A stretch of DNA of 64,000 nucleotides. Origin: Phaseolus vulgaris (Eukaryota; Streptophyta; Magnoliopsida; Fabales; Fabaceae). The stretch is taken from contig NC_023759.2 of NCBI RefSeq assembly GCF_000499845.2, positions 47,900,172 to 47,964,171 of the forward strand, read 5' to 3'. Each line of letters begins with the position of its first letter. The stretch's first letter is position 1. Below, one piece after another: positions 23,453 to 35,600 of the stretch. The position numbers and the translations under genes were made by a program. The notes beneath the pieces were generated by a model that saw only the letters and a program-made list of their open reading frames with translations, did no database searches and was not told where the DNA came from.

Positions 23453-26400
23453 GAGAAGAGAATGATGGATAGAAGAGGGCTATGATTGGAATTGTTCTTG
23501 AAAACAGAGAAGGTGGAAGCGATGATTGAGTGATCAGCAATTGCAAGAATTGGAATTCACATTTGAATGAAGAATGAGCGAAGAAGATGATGATATTAAG
23601 GTGAATGCAGAGAGAGAGAATGAAAGAGAATTCACGAGGATCCACGCGTCCTTCTCTTTACTTTCCATTCTTTCAATTTTACCCCTGCTTTCTTTCTGTG
23701 TTTTATTTTCACATGTATTCTTATTTTACACTTAATATCATATAAAAAAATATAGGTTGAAGAAGGACAAAATTAGCCCAGATTTGAAAGTTTGACTAGA
23801 AAACCGAGATGAATAACACTGTACTGCAAAGTTTTCCCATAACAAACGAGAGCAAGATAGTGACGTGACATTGCATGTGTTAATGAGGAAAATTAAGGTT
23901 CTAATTGCCCACAATAACAAATTAGGCTCACAACTTGCCAAATTAAAATATGATATTATATTAGGTTTGACCCTCTCTTTCTCTTTCTCTTTCTATTCCC
24001 ATTTTTAGTTGGTGAAACGTTAAATTCCAATAGTAACTGGAAGGAGGTACTCATTATCTTAATTAATGAAAATCCAAGCCTTCATTCATTTTCAAAGCTA
24101 ATATCTAATCACTATTACTCTATTATTTGTTATATTTAGTACATGTTATGTTATGGATAAGATCTCTCCTTTTGGCTCAATCGTCTTAACTTGTTTACAA
24201 AGATATATTATATAGGAGAGAATTAAAAGTTAAGAAAAGATAAATAATATCCCCAACATCGTAAAAGCAACCCAAATTTTGATAAGAAAATGACTTCTTT
24301 ACCCTAGAGGTAAAAAATAAAAATAAAAACCCTATTTGGAGGCCCACCCAATTGTTAGGTAATTTTTGAAACTGTGTGACCTTAGAGGTAAATTTTGTGT
24401 GGAAGTGTACCTTAACTACACACAAGCATTTTTCACGCGACGTGCAAGGTTCAGTGTTCACCCTTACAAGAGAAAAAAAAAGTGAGTAAAAAGTATTTGA
24501 ATCAAAATAGTCGGTGGTTGCAATCTCTCAACGGCCAACATTGATGGTGAGACGAAATGATGATGCTTTCTTTGGATAGTTTTGGCCTTTGTTTTGGGGG
24601 GGAGAGGGTTGAAGGAAATGGTTGGCATGTGAGAAAAGTTATGGAGAGAGTATTATTGTAATGTAAAATTGGGAGTGCCTTTACCTTTACCTGCAAGAAT
24701 TGGATTTGATGTTCACGCTTGGAAACTGATGAATGTTTGTGAAAAAAAGACGACATGGTTTGGGGTAAATGCAGCTAAAGAAGTGGCTTTTGAAGGCATT
24801 CATGACATGGCAATGGTGCATTGGAGGTATCATTGGTTGTGCATATGGGGTCAGACTCATTTGTCTCTATTCGTGACAATGATTAGAGGGGATGCACACA
24901 CATGGCAAGCCTACACACAAAAGGAACGCATGCCACTGTTTTACTCACAAATTCAAAACTCTCTTTTACAAACTGTTAAGTCTCCTATGAATATAACAAA
25001 TGCTTCACATCTTTAAATTCATCATAGTTTCATTGATCTACTGGGGAATGTTAGGTTATGGACATGAAGATTTGATACTTGTTCATTTATTTCTAAACTT
25101 ATGTATGTAACTTTACGAAAAAGTATAAATTAAAGGATTAACATCGAAGTTATAATTCAGTTCATCTATACTTGATTATCTTTTACAAAAAGTATCATCT
25201 AATACAGAACACATGAAATACTTTCAACTCATATTCTATCATATACTCATTATAATTTTGTGTGTTATTACTGACTTAAACGTCCTTTTTTCGAAGATTG
25301 AATCTTCAGAATTTGAAAAAAGACCACTAAAAACTCATCCAGATCCAGATTTCGACCTCGAACTGTCAAAGAAGACAAACATTGGTTAAATTACACTTCC
25401 GAGTACCTAATAATTTCTTATTTTTCAGTTAATTTGTATCGTTCGGACCACTGTTTGGTTTTTTGTTGTTTTGAAAACAAAAGTTGGACTGAACTCAACC
25501 CCTTCTTACAGGCCAGAAAGATTCCATTGTGAGTTACGTGAATTATTATTATTTGAGTCCGAAATGGGAAATCAGAAACGAATCTATCCAAATGACATGT
25601 AAGACAAGTTTGCCTCCTTGAAAGAGACATGCTTTACTGTCTAATCTCAACACGAAACGTGGTCTCGTACAATGATTTTCGGCTTTAGCTATGAAATAAT
25701 CAGAGTATGCTTTCATCATCATAATAAGAAAATTGTGAGAATAACCGAATCAGAACAAAACCCCTTCTGTTACAGGATTTACATACGTACATGGTCAAAG
25801 TGATTAAAGTGAGGGACTCACGTGTATAAATCTAAAGTAAAATAATAATAATAATAATGCACTTATGTTTAATTGTAGTAATAAAGTTACTCTTATAATA
25901 AAATAAGAGTGTCATGTGAAGAGGAGCAAGATGTTTTCTCATACTTTCTGTCCCATCACACCACCTCTTGTATTTTTGAATATTTTTCCTTAATATTGTT
26001 GGAATTGGAAAACGATAAGAAAATTTTAAATCAAATTTTAAAATACTTGGTTAAAGAGAAGATGGTTAAAGAGATACTTGGTTCAAGCATAACTTACTTA
26101 AAGCATCTTTTAAAGTCGTATATTCAAATCAGTTGCAGTATTTTCGTAAAGCATCATCTTTCTCCCTTTTTGTCACGAGATATTTTGTGCAACTATTTAT
26201 TACTTGGTTGGTGTGACAAATATTTGTATTGTGATTAAATTAAGTTGTGTCTAATGAAGTTTTTTTCAAAGGATCCGTTTGTCACTTTACCAAAAAGAGG
26301 ACCCTTTTGCTGTTGTTCACGAGTTGAAGGTACATCAAAATTCACACTACTGCAATTATATCTTCAATATAAATAAGTCTTAAGCTTGGGTTTGGTTCCA

Positions 26401-28498
26401 AATCAAATAAAAAAAACAAAAAAACTATAAAAGATAACCTTGACCCACTCCTAAGTAGAAGCACTAAGTTTTCAGAAAGTAAAAGGAGAGAGAAATAAAT
26501 TTTAAAAAAATAGTTAAAAAGTATAATTGAATGCTTAGTAATTTTGTATGGTAAAAGTAGAGGAAAACATTTTGGAAGAGGTACAATTTAATTAGTATAA
26601 TAAAAATAAATAAATAAAATAGAAGATGGTACAAGAGTCTCATAATTTTCAAAATTTGTTGGACTGAACAAAAAAAATTAATTATCTTTCTCTCTCCACT
26701 TTACCAAACAAACCATAGGTAGTATTTATATGAAGGTTTCCATAAGTACTCAGAAGAAACAAAATTATTGACTTTTGCATAACTTAAACTATTTTATATA
26801 TAGTAAATTTGTAAAAAATTCCATGTATTTTTATAATTTATTTTAACTTGTAAATAAATTAATTTTAGTTTTAAAAATATTTTTTATTTATTTTTTGTTT
26901 TCTATGCTAGAATTACTTATACATAAGTTGAATGACTAGCAAGAGATGCAATCCTCTTGTAAATAAATTTGACTATATCGTTGACCAATGTTTCGTAGTG
27001 TTTCCTACAAACCTTAAGCGCTGATTTGGATCTCATTTCCTTTTAATCACTGTTAAGAGGAAAATTGAAAGAAGATAAAAGTAATAAAAATAAAAACAAA
27101 AAGTAAAGGATATAGAGAAATAGATAGGTAAGCCTACCAAACATAATACAGAAATTTCCTTCAATACTTATTTAGACTAGCAAAGAGAAAATAAATAAAT
27201 TTTTTTTTTTTTTTCCAAAATAATAAATCTACCAAAAAAATTAACCTTTTACTCTATTATTTTCCTCAACATAAAATTATTTAAATTATTTAAAACAACT
27301 ATACAAAAAATAAAAGGAACTCTCTCACCAATTTAGCCTCCTTAGGTTGGGTGTATAGAGTGGATTTAATTTATCCAATTTTTTATTTTTCTAATTTTTT
27401 TTTTCTTAAACAATTGTAAAAAGTAATTTTTTTTCATTTTATTTCCTCTATTTCCTTTCCTTCGTTTTCATTAATTTAAACAGTTTGTGTTTAATGTTGT
27501 CTGTATAACACCTAGTGAGGCATTTGCAAGCTCCAAATTGGATGCAGTATTTTGAACACATTTGAAAGAAATATAAAGTTTGTTTGGTGGTAAAAATTGG
27601 AAGAGAGGAAAAGATAGGTTGTGGGTTTAAATCCCTTACTAACAAAAGTTAACATATTAACTATTAACGTTTCTTAAAAAACAATATTTAAAAAACTGTT
27701 TAGCCAAATATTTAGAGTGAAATAAAAAACAACTTTTGTAATATAATTTTCGTGTAGAAAAAATATATTAAGTTTTATCATAAAATCATTTTTGAGAAAA
27801 AATTTCAATACCAAATTACTTCAAATTCAAATTTGACCATAATAAATGTAAAGCACTTAAATCAAATTAAACATGTTTGTATATATTCATTATGGAAATA
27901 TGGCACTTCACTCATTAAAGTTCACCCAAAATTTGTCTAGAAAATTACTATTGAGAAGGGTTGACCTTGATAATATTACCAAAAGTTATTTGCCCATTGC
28001 TGTCTACTCCTCTAAGAATCCCCAAAGAGAGAAAGATAATTCTATTATAACAATTGGCACTTAATAACCAGGGAAAGATATTTTTTTAATAAAAAATATA
28101 TGATAATGGGTTTTGAGTAGAATGAAAGTAATACTATGGGTTTTTTTTTATTAAAACATTACAACTGATTTTGAATGTCAATATATAATACTGTAGAAAA
28201 TGTGTCTAAGGACACTCTCAGTTGTCTTTACAAATAGGTAAAAAACATATTTAATTTTCTTGGCTGATAAGAAGCAGAATGAGATAATATTTTCACCCTT
28301 TATCTTTGTTCAAAAGTTTATTTGGTATGTTTAAATTATATTATAAAACATAACCGATTATATTTACCTGCGATATGTCGTCTTTATATTTAATATAATC
28401 AATTTATGTAAGTTTATCAATTATATTATTATATTATATGACATATTCATACAAATATTAAAATAAAAAAATAAGATGATAATAATATTATTAATATT
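23453..28498. other. Long AT-rich intergenic region
   Basis: About 5 kb without a supported gene. The part next to 23453 should hold the bHLH promoter; purine-rich GAGA tracts lie at 23611-23630. A (CTTT)n-like pyrimidine tract lies at about 23973-23996. The frame at 24669-25016 has no ATG-led, family-like or intron-framed structure that I recognise. The rest is low-complexity AT-rich sequence. Confidence 0.45.
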
Positions 28499-28923
28499 TG
28501 TACCGGTACGACCGGACAACTCAGTCAGTCGGCCAACATTTGAACCAGTTAATCACTTAACCATGGTGACAAGGTCACATGACGACATGTGACTGACCGA
28601 TCATTAGTGACGAATAAAGGGTTGACTAAGTTAGCAAGGTTAATCCACAATTAAGAACTGTTTAGTGCAACCCTAAATATGAACTAACCTCCTAATCCAA
28701 CCCACCAATGAAGGTCCATTAAGATAATAATGGTACTCTGATACCTGAGTGCTAACACTCCGATTGACTTGAGCGTTGGAGTGTCTTCTGCAAGTATCAC
28801 TCCCGCCTATAGAGCCGAACGACCGAGAGAAAGAAAGAGTAGTAGGGAGTTTGGAACATCAGTAATCGACCAAGGGTAAAGGCAGATCAATCATTCTCTA
28901 GGCCCCAGATCTATTCAAGAACA
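28499..28923 (+). mobile_element. Solo LTR of a Ty3/gypsy-type retrotransposon
   Basis: A 425-bp sequence beginning TGTACC and ending AACA is flanked by a perfect 5-bp duplication, ATATT, at 28494-28498 and 28924-28928. It is distinctly richer in GC than both flanks. The 3' part contains the stretch TTGACTTGAGCGTTGGAGTG followed by a GACCGAGAGAAAG segment, which I recognise from legume gypsy LTRs. No primer site, polypurine tract or internal region adjoins it, so it is a solo LTR left by recombination. Confidence 0.85.
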
Positions 28924-28928
28924 ATATT

Positions 28929-29653
28929 AATTATTTATAAAATTGAAATTAATGTATAAGAAAGATAATTTTACAATCCTTTTGAAATTACTTACAAAAC
29001 TTTGTTCTTATATTTTTCTTCACATTTTCTTTCTATATCGAAATAAGCACTTTCCATTTTTTATACTTTCCTTTTTTACTTCTCAAATCTACCGGACCCT
29101 AAGCTTGGGGCATTTGATAGCCAGCGGCTGCTTAATTGGGATTTGGTGAAACTAACAGATATGAATGCCTTATCTTAATATTATAATCCAAGTTCTACCA
29201 ACAAAGGCTAACCTTCACTCTATAGATTTGCTTTCTACCTATGAAGGGCCTCACATATTTCTATTTTTCTTCGTACACCTCCAAAGTGTTAACCGTACAG
29301 TATATGTATTGTATAAAAATATTAGTATGTTAGATTATTGGCCTCCAAGTGCACGAATGTCGACTTCGTAGACAAACCATCCTTGCTTATCCATGAAACA
29401 ACCATTATAATAATGAATATACATAATAAAATAAATTATTTAACATGATTACACAATGATGATTGATGAAGACATCTTCAGAGAAGCGAGAAAGGGCACA
29501 TAGTACCCTGAGTTTTGTTAGTTGTGAACTTATGTGTTGTATCAGAAGAAAGATTAAGACTCAAGCATTTGAATATTATTATATACAGAAAAAGAAACAA
29601 AAGATGAGGAAGAGAAAGAAGCGCTAGAGAATCTGGTTTAAGGTGTCACCAAC
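28929..29653. other. SOQ1 3' flank
   Basis: AT-rich sequence downstream of the SOQ1-like stop codon. It should include that gene's 3' UTR close to 29653. Nothing else is recognised. Confidence 0.5.
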
Positions 29654-32600
29654 TCACGGAGCAACTGTCTGCAGTAAGCTGTTGGTTGAAGTTTTGGGTT
29701 TCACAAGATGTGCAAGAGTGACGTCTGCTTTGGCAGGGCTAGAAACTCCCTCTGGGAAGGGGACCTCAAACAGCAAAGACTGGTACAAACAAACTTCATC
29801 TTCCTTGCAATAGTATACCTGTAAAGAGACAATGTAATTCTTTTTACATTATTGCTCGATGAGTTTGTCCACCACCACCACCACTATGCGAGGTGGATTT
29901 ATAATCATTGCAGTTGAATACATGAAAAAGCTAACAAAATTGAGGTAAAAGTCGGTCACTTTAGAATTAAGATTCCCAACATTAGAGAAAGAAACTGCTA
30001 AAGTTTTCATCGATATTTCTAAATTAAACTAGAATTTCAAGGATCTGAAACTTAAAGAAAAAGGTTTGAAGGCGAGAAGCAAACCATATTATTTCACAAT
30101 CCGACCAACTTCTGAGTTCTGTAATGAGGCATACCTTACAATTAATTCTTCCCATTGAAGCAGAGTTAGAGGATCTCTTAAAGTGAAGAGTTGCAGATCC
30201 TTCTGGACTAATGAATCCATCAAGGGGTTCAATATTCACAGCATCTTCAGGTTCAATATCCACGCTGAATTTACTGCGTGCTTCCTGCAATGTAAATTTA
30301 GGAGAATAGTTAATGAAATATATAATCTCTATTGTATGCTAAAAATTGAATTATTAGTGCGTTTGAAATAAAGGAAGGGTGAGGACCTTTGAGAAATGAT
30401 ACTCGCTTGGTAATGATATTTTAATAGACAAGTTTCCCTCATTTGATGAAATGGCATCAATCGTAATTGGCAATGTATCGGCTGATGCTCGCCGTCTAAG
30501 ACGTTTAAAAGATCTTGATTTTGGTTTAGGAGGCTGAATTCCTTTAAGCTCCAAGGTACGGAGTTCAGTTTCATCAGCGTTTAAATCTAGATATCGAATT
30601 AAGCTGTTGTTTGTGTCAGATATAAATAATCTCCCTGAAAACAAAAATAGAGAACAACAAAAATTTGTAAGAATAAGGTTGATTTAAAGTTAATTCATTT
30701 TAGACCAAATAATTGAATCAAGTGATCAACAACCCAAAAAAGAACAAGATATGTACTTGTACCACAAAAAAGTAGTGTAGGATTATATAATCATACATAA
30801 TCTGATGACAATTATGTCCACTATAGTTTATGTATATAAATATTTAAAGGCTAAATTATACAAAATGGTCCCGACAGTACGCTAGCTCTAGGTGCATGGT
30901 AAACACTTTGAGAAGAGGGAGAATGAATGCGATCAGATTTATTGACAAAACATACAGAACAAAAATGAAATAGTTTATTTATTTGAGAGGCAAATTACAA
31001 TGATTGAGCATTATTAAAGGATGGATTGTAACTGTGTTTAGTGTACACATTAATATTCTGACTTATAACGAAGAAGAATATATTTATTAACTCGTGTGTA
31101 GTGTAGACGAGTTAAATTTGTTAAAAACATTATCAATGTGAGATACCTTGAGAGATTTTGTAAGCATATTAGTCACGTGGTTGCTGAAGAGCAAAATATG
31201 TATACTTGGGAAGCGTAGCTGTTCTGAGGAGTTAAAAATGCTGGAAGGGTACAAAAGCTGCTAAAAGGCAAACAATGCTCCGAGAGCACGCCGGTTTCCA
31301 AAGGGTGACAACTTCCAATGAACAGGAAATGCTCAAAGGGCATAATAGTCACCGGAGAGAAAAAACATGCTCGGAGGGCATGGCGACTACCAGAGTGCTA
31401 AGACTTGAAGGGCGCTGTTGTCAGAAAACAAAAATGCTCAAAGGAAGCTAAGGCTTCCAGCGAGCCAAAATATTGTACCAGATATTGTTTACCTAAGAAT
31501 ATGTTAGAGTGACAAAAGTCGGCACCAATACATCTATTAAAGAGAAATTGGATAATGGCTTTGTCACGGCTTTAGTAAGCAGATTTCCTTACAAAAGGTC
31601 TTCCCACAAGACGATGTCATGATCTCACATGCAAGTTAGAAATTATATATATCCATACACCAGCTTGAGGGTAGGATATTAAGTGTACTACTAGAAGATA
31701 TTAGAAGATTCTAGAGATCCTTTGTAATCATTACTTTAGGGTTAGAGTTCTCTATATATAGAGGTTAATGTCCTGTTTCAAATAAATAAAGTGAATAAAG
31801 TATTCTTTCATTGAGATTAATCCTTTGAAGTACATGTATGTAAAAAAAGTTTATATTCCATCTTAGAGTCATGCAGGGCAATTTGTGAAAGCTCTAAAAT
31901 AAATTAAGTAGATGGAAGTAAAGAGAGCATACCATTGTTCCCTTCAACAATTCCTGCCGGTTCAGAGAGCTGCGAGAAAAATGATAAAATATATTACACA
32001 TACATCAGCTTTATATTGAGAAAACAAGATACATCTTTGTTTTATCTTCAAATAGACTTCTGAGAAGGATGGCTGAGAAAAGAGAAGCATTCAAACATGT
32101 GAAAAATTTCTATTAAATAATGAATCTACAGAATAAAAGACCCGGAAACAAGACTAGGTCAGAGTAAGAATGTCAAATAGCATAAATTTCTCCACTTTTT
32201 CCCATTTCTAGGGTAGAAAAAGGAAAATAAGAAATCTCTCTAGAAGAAACTCAAAATTTGGGTTTGAGTCATCCCAATTCCATAAAACAGGCTTGCAAAG
32301 TAAAAATTATACCCACTTATATAGTCCATGTGGAACTTGGATTTTTCCAAATACACCTCATCATACCCAACTCTATTGAGTTTGCGTGGAGAATATAGTA
32401 AGTGGCCCTTTTAATAGATTTAAAGTAGACTTTGATACCATCTTAAGATTTTGATTGAATATAACTCAACCTTAAAAATCTGACTTGTAAAATGAGAGTT
32501 TAGCCCTACTTATATATTCTTTAAAGGCTCTACCTTTAGTTAAAGGGGAACTTAGGGGTTTCCCCGATAAAGAAAAAAAAACTAACAAAAGTAATGTTAA

Positions 32601-35600
32601 CCACATCAGTAGAATAATTCCCAGGAAACCTGTTGCATATTTCAAGTTAGTGCAAATATCATTAAGTATTATTAAGCAGCATCAACACATTTGTAGTGCT
32701 TTTCTTTGACAGTCTAGTGGTCATTAACCAACTTGTAGAAGAATAAAAGGAAGAGAGCATCTGATATTCTAAATCCTAGAAGTGTCAATTTTCAAAAAAA
32801 TTGTCATTTATTGTGCTTCATCAGCTTGAGATCATGCAAACATATGCACTATATGCAACCAAAAACTAAGCAAATTAAATTCATTCCACCTTTGAAACAA
32901 TTGACAGTTGCACACTTACATGTATTAAAACGAGAAAAAAAAAAGGAATGCACAGCAGTATGTCTTCTTGAATGGATGATTCAAGATTTTATAACAATAA
33001 TATAAACTGGAATTTATATGCTAACAAGGAGATGATTTAGGAAAACAGCATAGAACATTTTACCAACCTGAGCTTTTACAGCCGTTCCATCTTTGAAACC
33101 AGCTTTTCCAGTTCCTGCAATGGTGTTAACTCTTTTACTAGTTGGATCTAGCTTCTTGATCTGATAATTTAAAACATAACACAGGGAAGGGAAATAGGCA
33201 ATTCAGTCAATGAGGATAATGGAGCTAAAGTCTGACCATCCAATTAATTAAATTGTGTCTAAGGTGTTTCATGTATGATTCCAAAGCTCCAAAAGATATG
33301 TTAGATGACATAATCCGAGTATCTGACTATGTTTAGAATTAAATCACATATGAGACGTACGTAACTACATATTTAGAAAAAGAATCAGCTACCCTTGCAA
33401 GATTTCACATAAAAAAAGGTTAAAATATCTAATTAATGTTTAAACCTGCCTGACACCAAATATTGATTCTTAATAGAAACCAGCAGGATGACCAGTCAAT
33501 CCTTGCCTTTTGAGGACAATACAGCAAGAATAAGGAGAGAATTGTTGGAAACTTCAACAATGACAGAAATTGGAAAATGCATGTAAAGACAAAAGGAACA
33601 TGTAAATTAGCCTTATTGCATAGCGAGGAGCCTTTGGTACTGGAATATGTTAGTTAGCTATATAACTGAGTCGGTGTTCTCTATAAGATATATTGCATAC
33701 CAGAGCCATGATAAATCAAAAGTAACTGGGTCTGAGTTCTCTACCTTGTGATTGTAGCTATCTGCGATATAAATTTCACCATCATTTCCACACAAAACCC
33801 CCAATGGATGTTGAAGAAGTACATCAGACCCTATTCCATCTTGATCACCAAACTGCAGAGGTTTGAAGATAAAAAGGTAGGTTTAGATTACAAGGAGAGA
33901 AATTCTAAAGAGAAAGGTTATAAATGTATGATATATATCAGTAATTAAAGTTGTGTAGCTGTGAGTTTGAAGATTGAAGAACATTTGTATCATTAAACAC
34001 CCAAGCTAATCTATTGCAATTTTTTTCCTTATAAAGAAACTTAATGGGCCAAAATAAAGCAGGAAATCTAAGTAACTTGTATCTGAAATTATATCAAAGC
34101 TACCTTAAACAAATTGTCAGAGAACATTGGGTCACCACCAGCTAACAACTGAGATCCTCCTGTTTTAAGATCCACAGCTCTAATTGAACTACTCTCACTA
34201 TCAGCAATGTAGATCTTGCTTAGATCTTATCATGCAAAATCAAGTGAAACATTTATTATTATGAATGACAGTTAAACCGAGTTCAATTAAATTGTTGCCA
34301 CAGGTTACCTTGAGACAATGAAAGACCAGAAGGTTGTGCAAATGACGTGTTTGTAGAACTATTTAAGTCAAAACATGATCAAGTAAGCAATAATCAGAAG
34401 TTTGTCAGAGCTCAAAAATCACCACAATACATGGAGTAAACTGAAACCAATAATTTCAAAACTATGGTCCAACCAACACATATCTTTCCTAGAAAAACTA
34501 AAAATAATCATTGGCAATTGAATCAATTTAATTGTCCCCTGAAAAGCAAGTGACTTTTTCATGCCATTTTTCATTAAAAATCGTTCTTGAATTTTTCACT
34601 AGTTTTTTATCCCCTTAAATTATCCAAATTCTGGGTTTAAAAATTCAAGAATGAGCTTTTTATACAATTCTTCTTGTACAGATTTTTTCAAAATTTTCAG
34701 CACAACTTTTAAGGGCATGTCAAACTTTTAAGAGATTAAACTTTATTTTAATGAAACAAGTATGCATAGTCTTACAGTAATAGTTACAATAGCAACTAGA
34801 TTGGCACTCTTATTAGTAACAATCATTTGCAAAATGTTATTAAAAAATTAAAGAAACAAACCAACAAAAGTGGGGGATCACGCCAAACCGACTAGGAAAA
34901 TCTAGAACTAGGAAGACCAAAACAATCTATAGAACGTCGTAATACAATGCAAGGAATGCTATCCCACCAAAACTAAAACTAACCAATGTTCATATTCTAA
35001 ATTTGCCCAAGGCTTTCCACAGACATAATTAGATAAACACTTATTCTAAATTTGTCTTGTCCAAGACTTTTCACGAAGACAAAATTAAATAAACACCTAT
35101 TCTAAATTTGCCTAAGCCTTTTCATGGACAAAATTAGATAAACATTTATTCTAAATTTGCTAAAGACTTTTCACGGATAAAATTAGATTATGCCTAAACA
35201 CTTTTCTCAGGAACATGTATGGTTATCATTTTTTTTTTCATTTACTCACACAAATAGTTATTTTCTATCTAAAATTGTTCGGTATTATCTAATTTTGTTC
35301 GTGAAAAGCCTTAAGCAAATTTAGAATAGGTGTTCATGTAATTTTGTCAATGAAAAGTCTTAAGCCAAGTTTAGAATTGGTGTTTATCTAATTTTATCAG
35401 TGAAGCCTTATGTAAATTTAGAACAGATGTTTATCTAATTTTGTCCATGGAAAGCCTTGGACAAATTAAAAGCCTTGGACGTGTTTATCTAATATTATCC
35501 ATGGAAAGCCTTTGGCAAATTTAGAATGTTTATCTAGTTATGTTCTTGGAAACTCTTTGGCAAATTTAGAATAAGTAGGTTGGACACATCTGATAGATAT

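Noticed and set aside
24669..25016. A 115-codon plus-strand open frame
   Set aside because: It has no recognisable domain, no conserved motif and an AT-rich neighbourhood; probably chance.
27578..27640. tRNA-like B-box (GGTTTAAATCC) that might mark a SINE
   Set aside because: No convincing A box, cloverleaf, poly-A/T tail or target duplication could be found.
31070..31190. Minus-strand [14 protein letters not shown], resembling a copia RNase H end
   Set aside because: The match is short, and no polypurine tract or LTR follows in that orientation. The plus-strand copia end at 31579 is far better supported.
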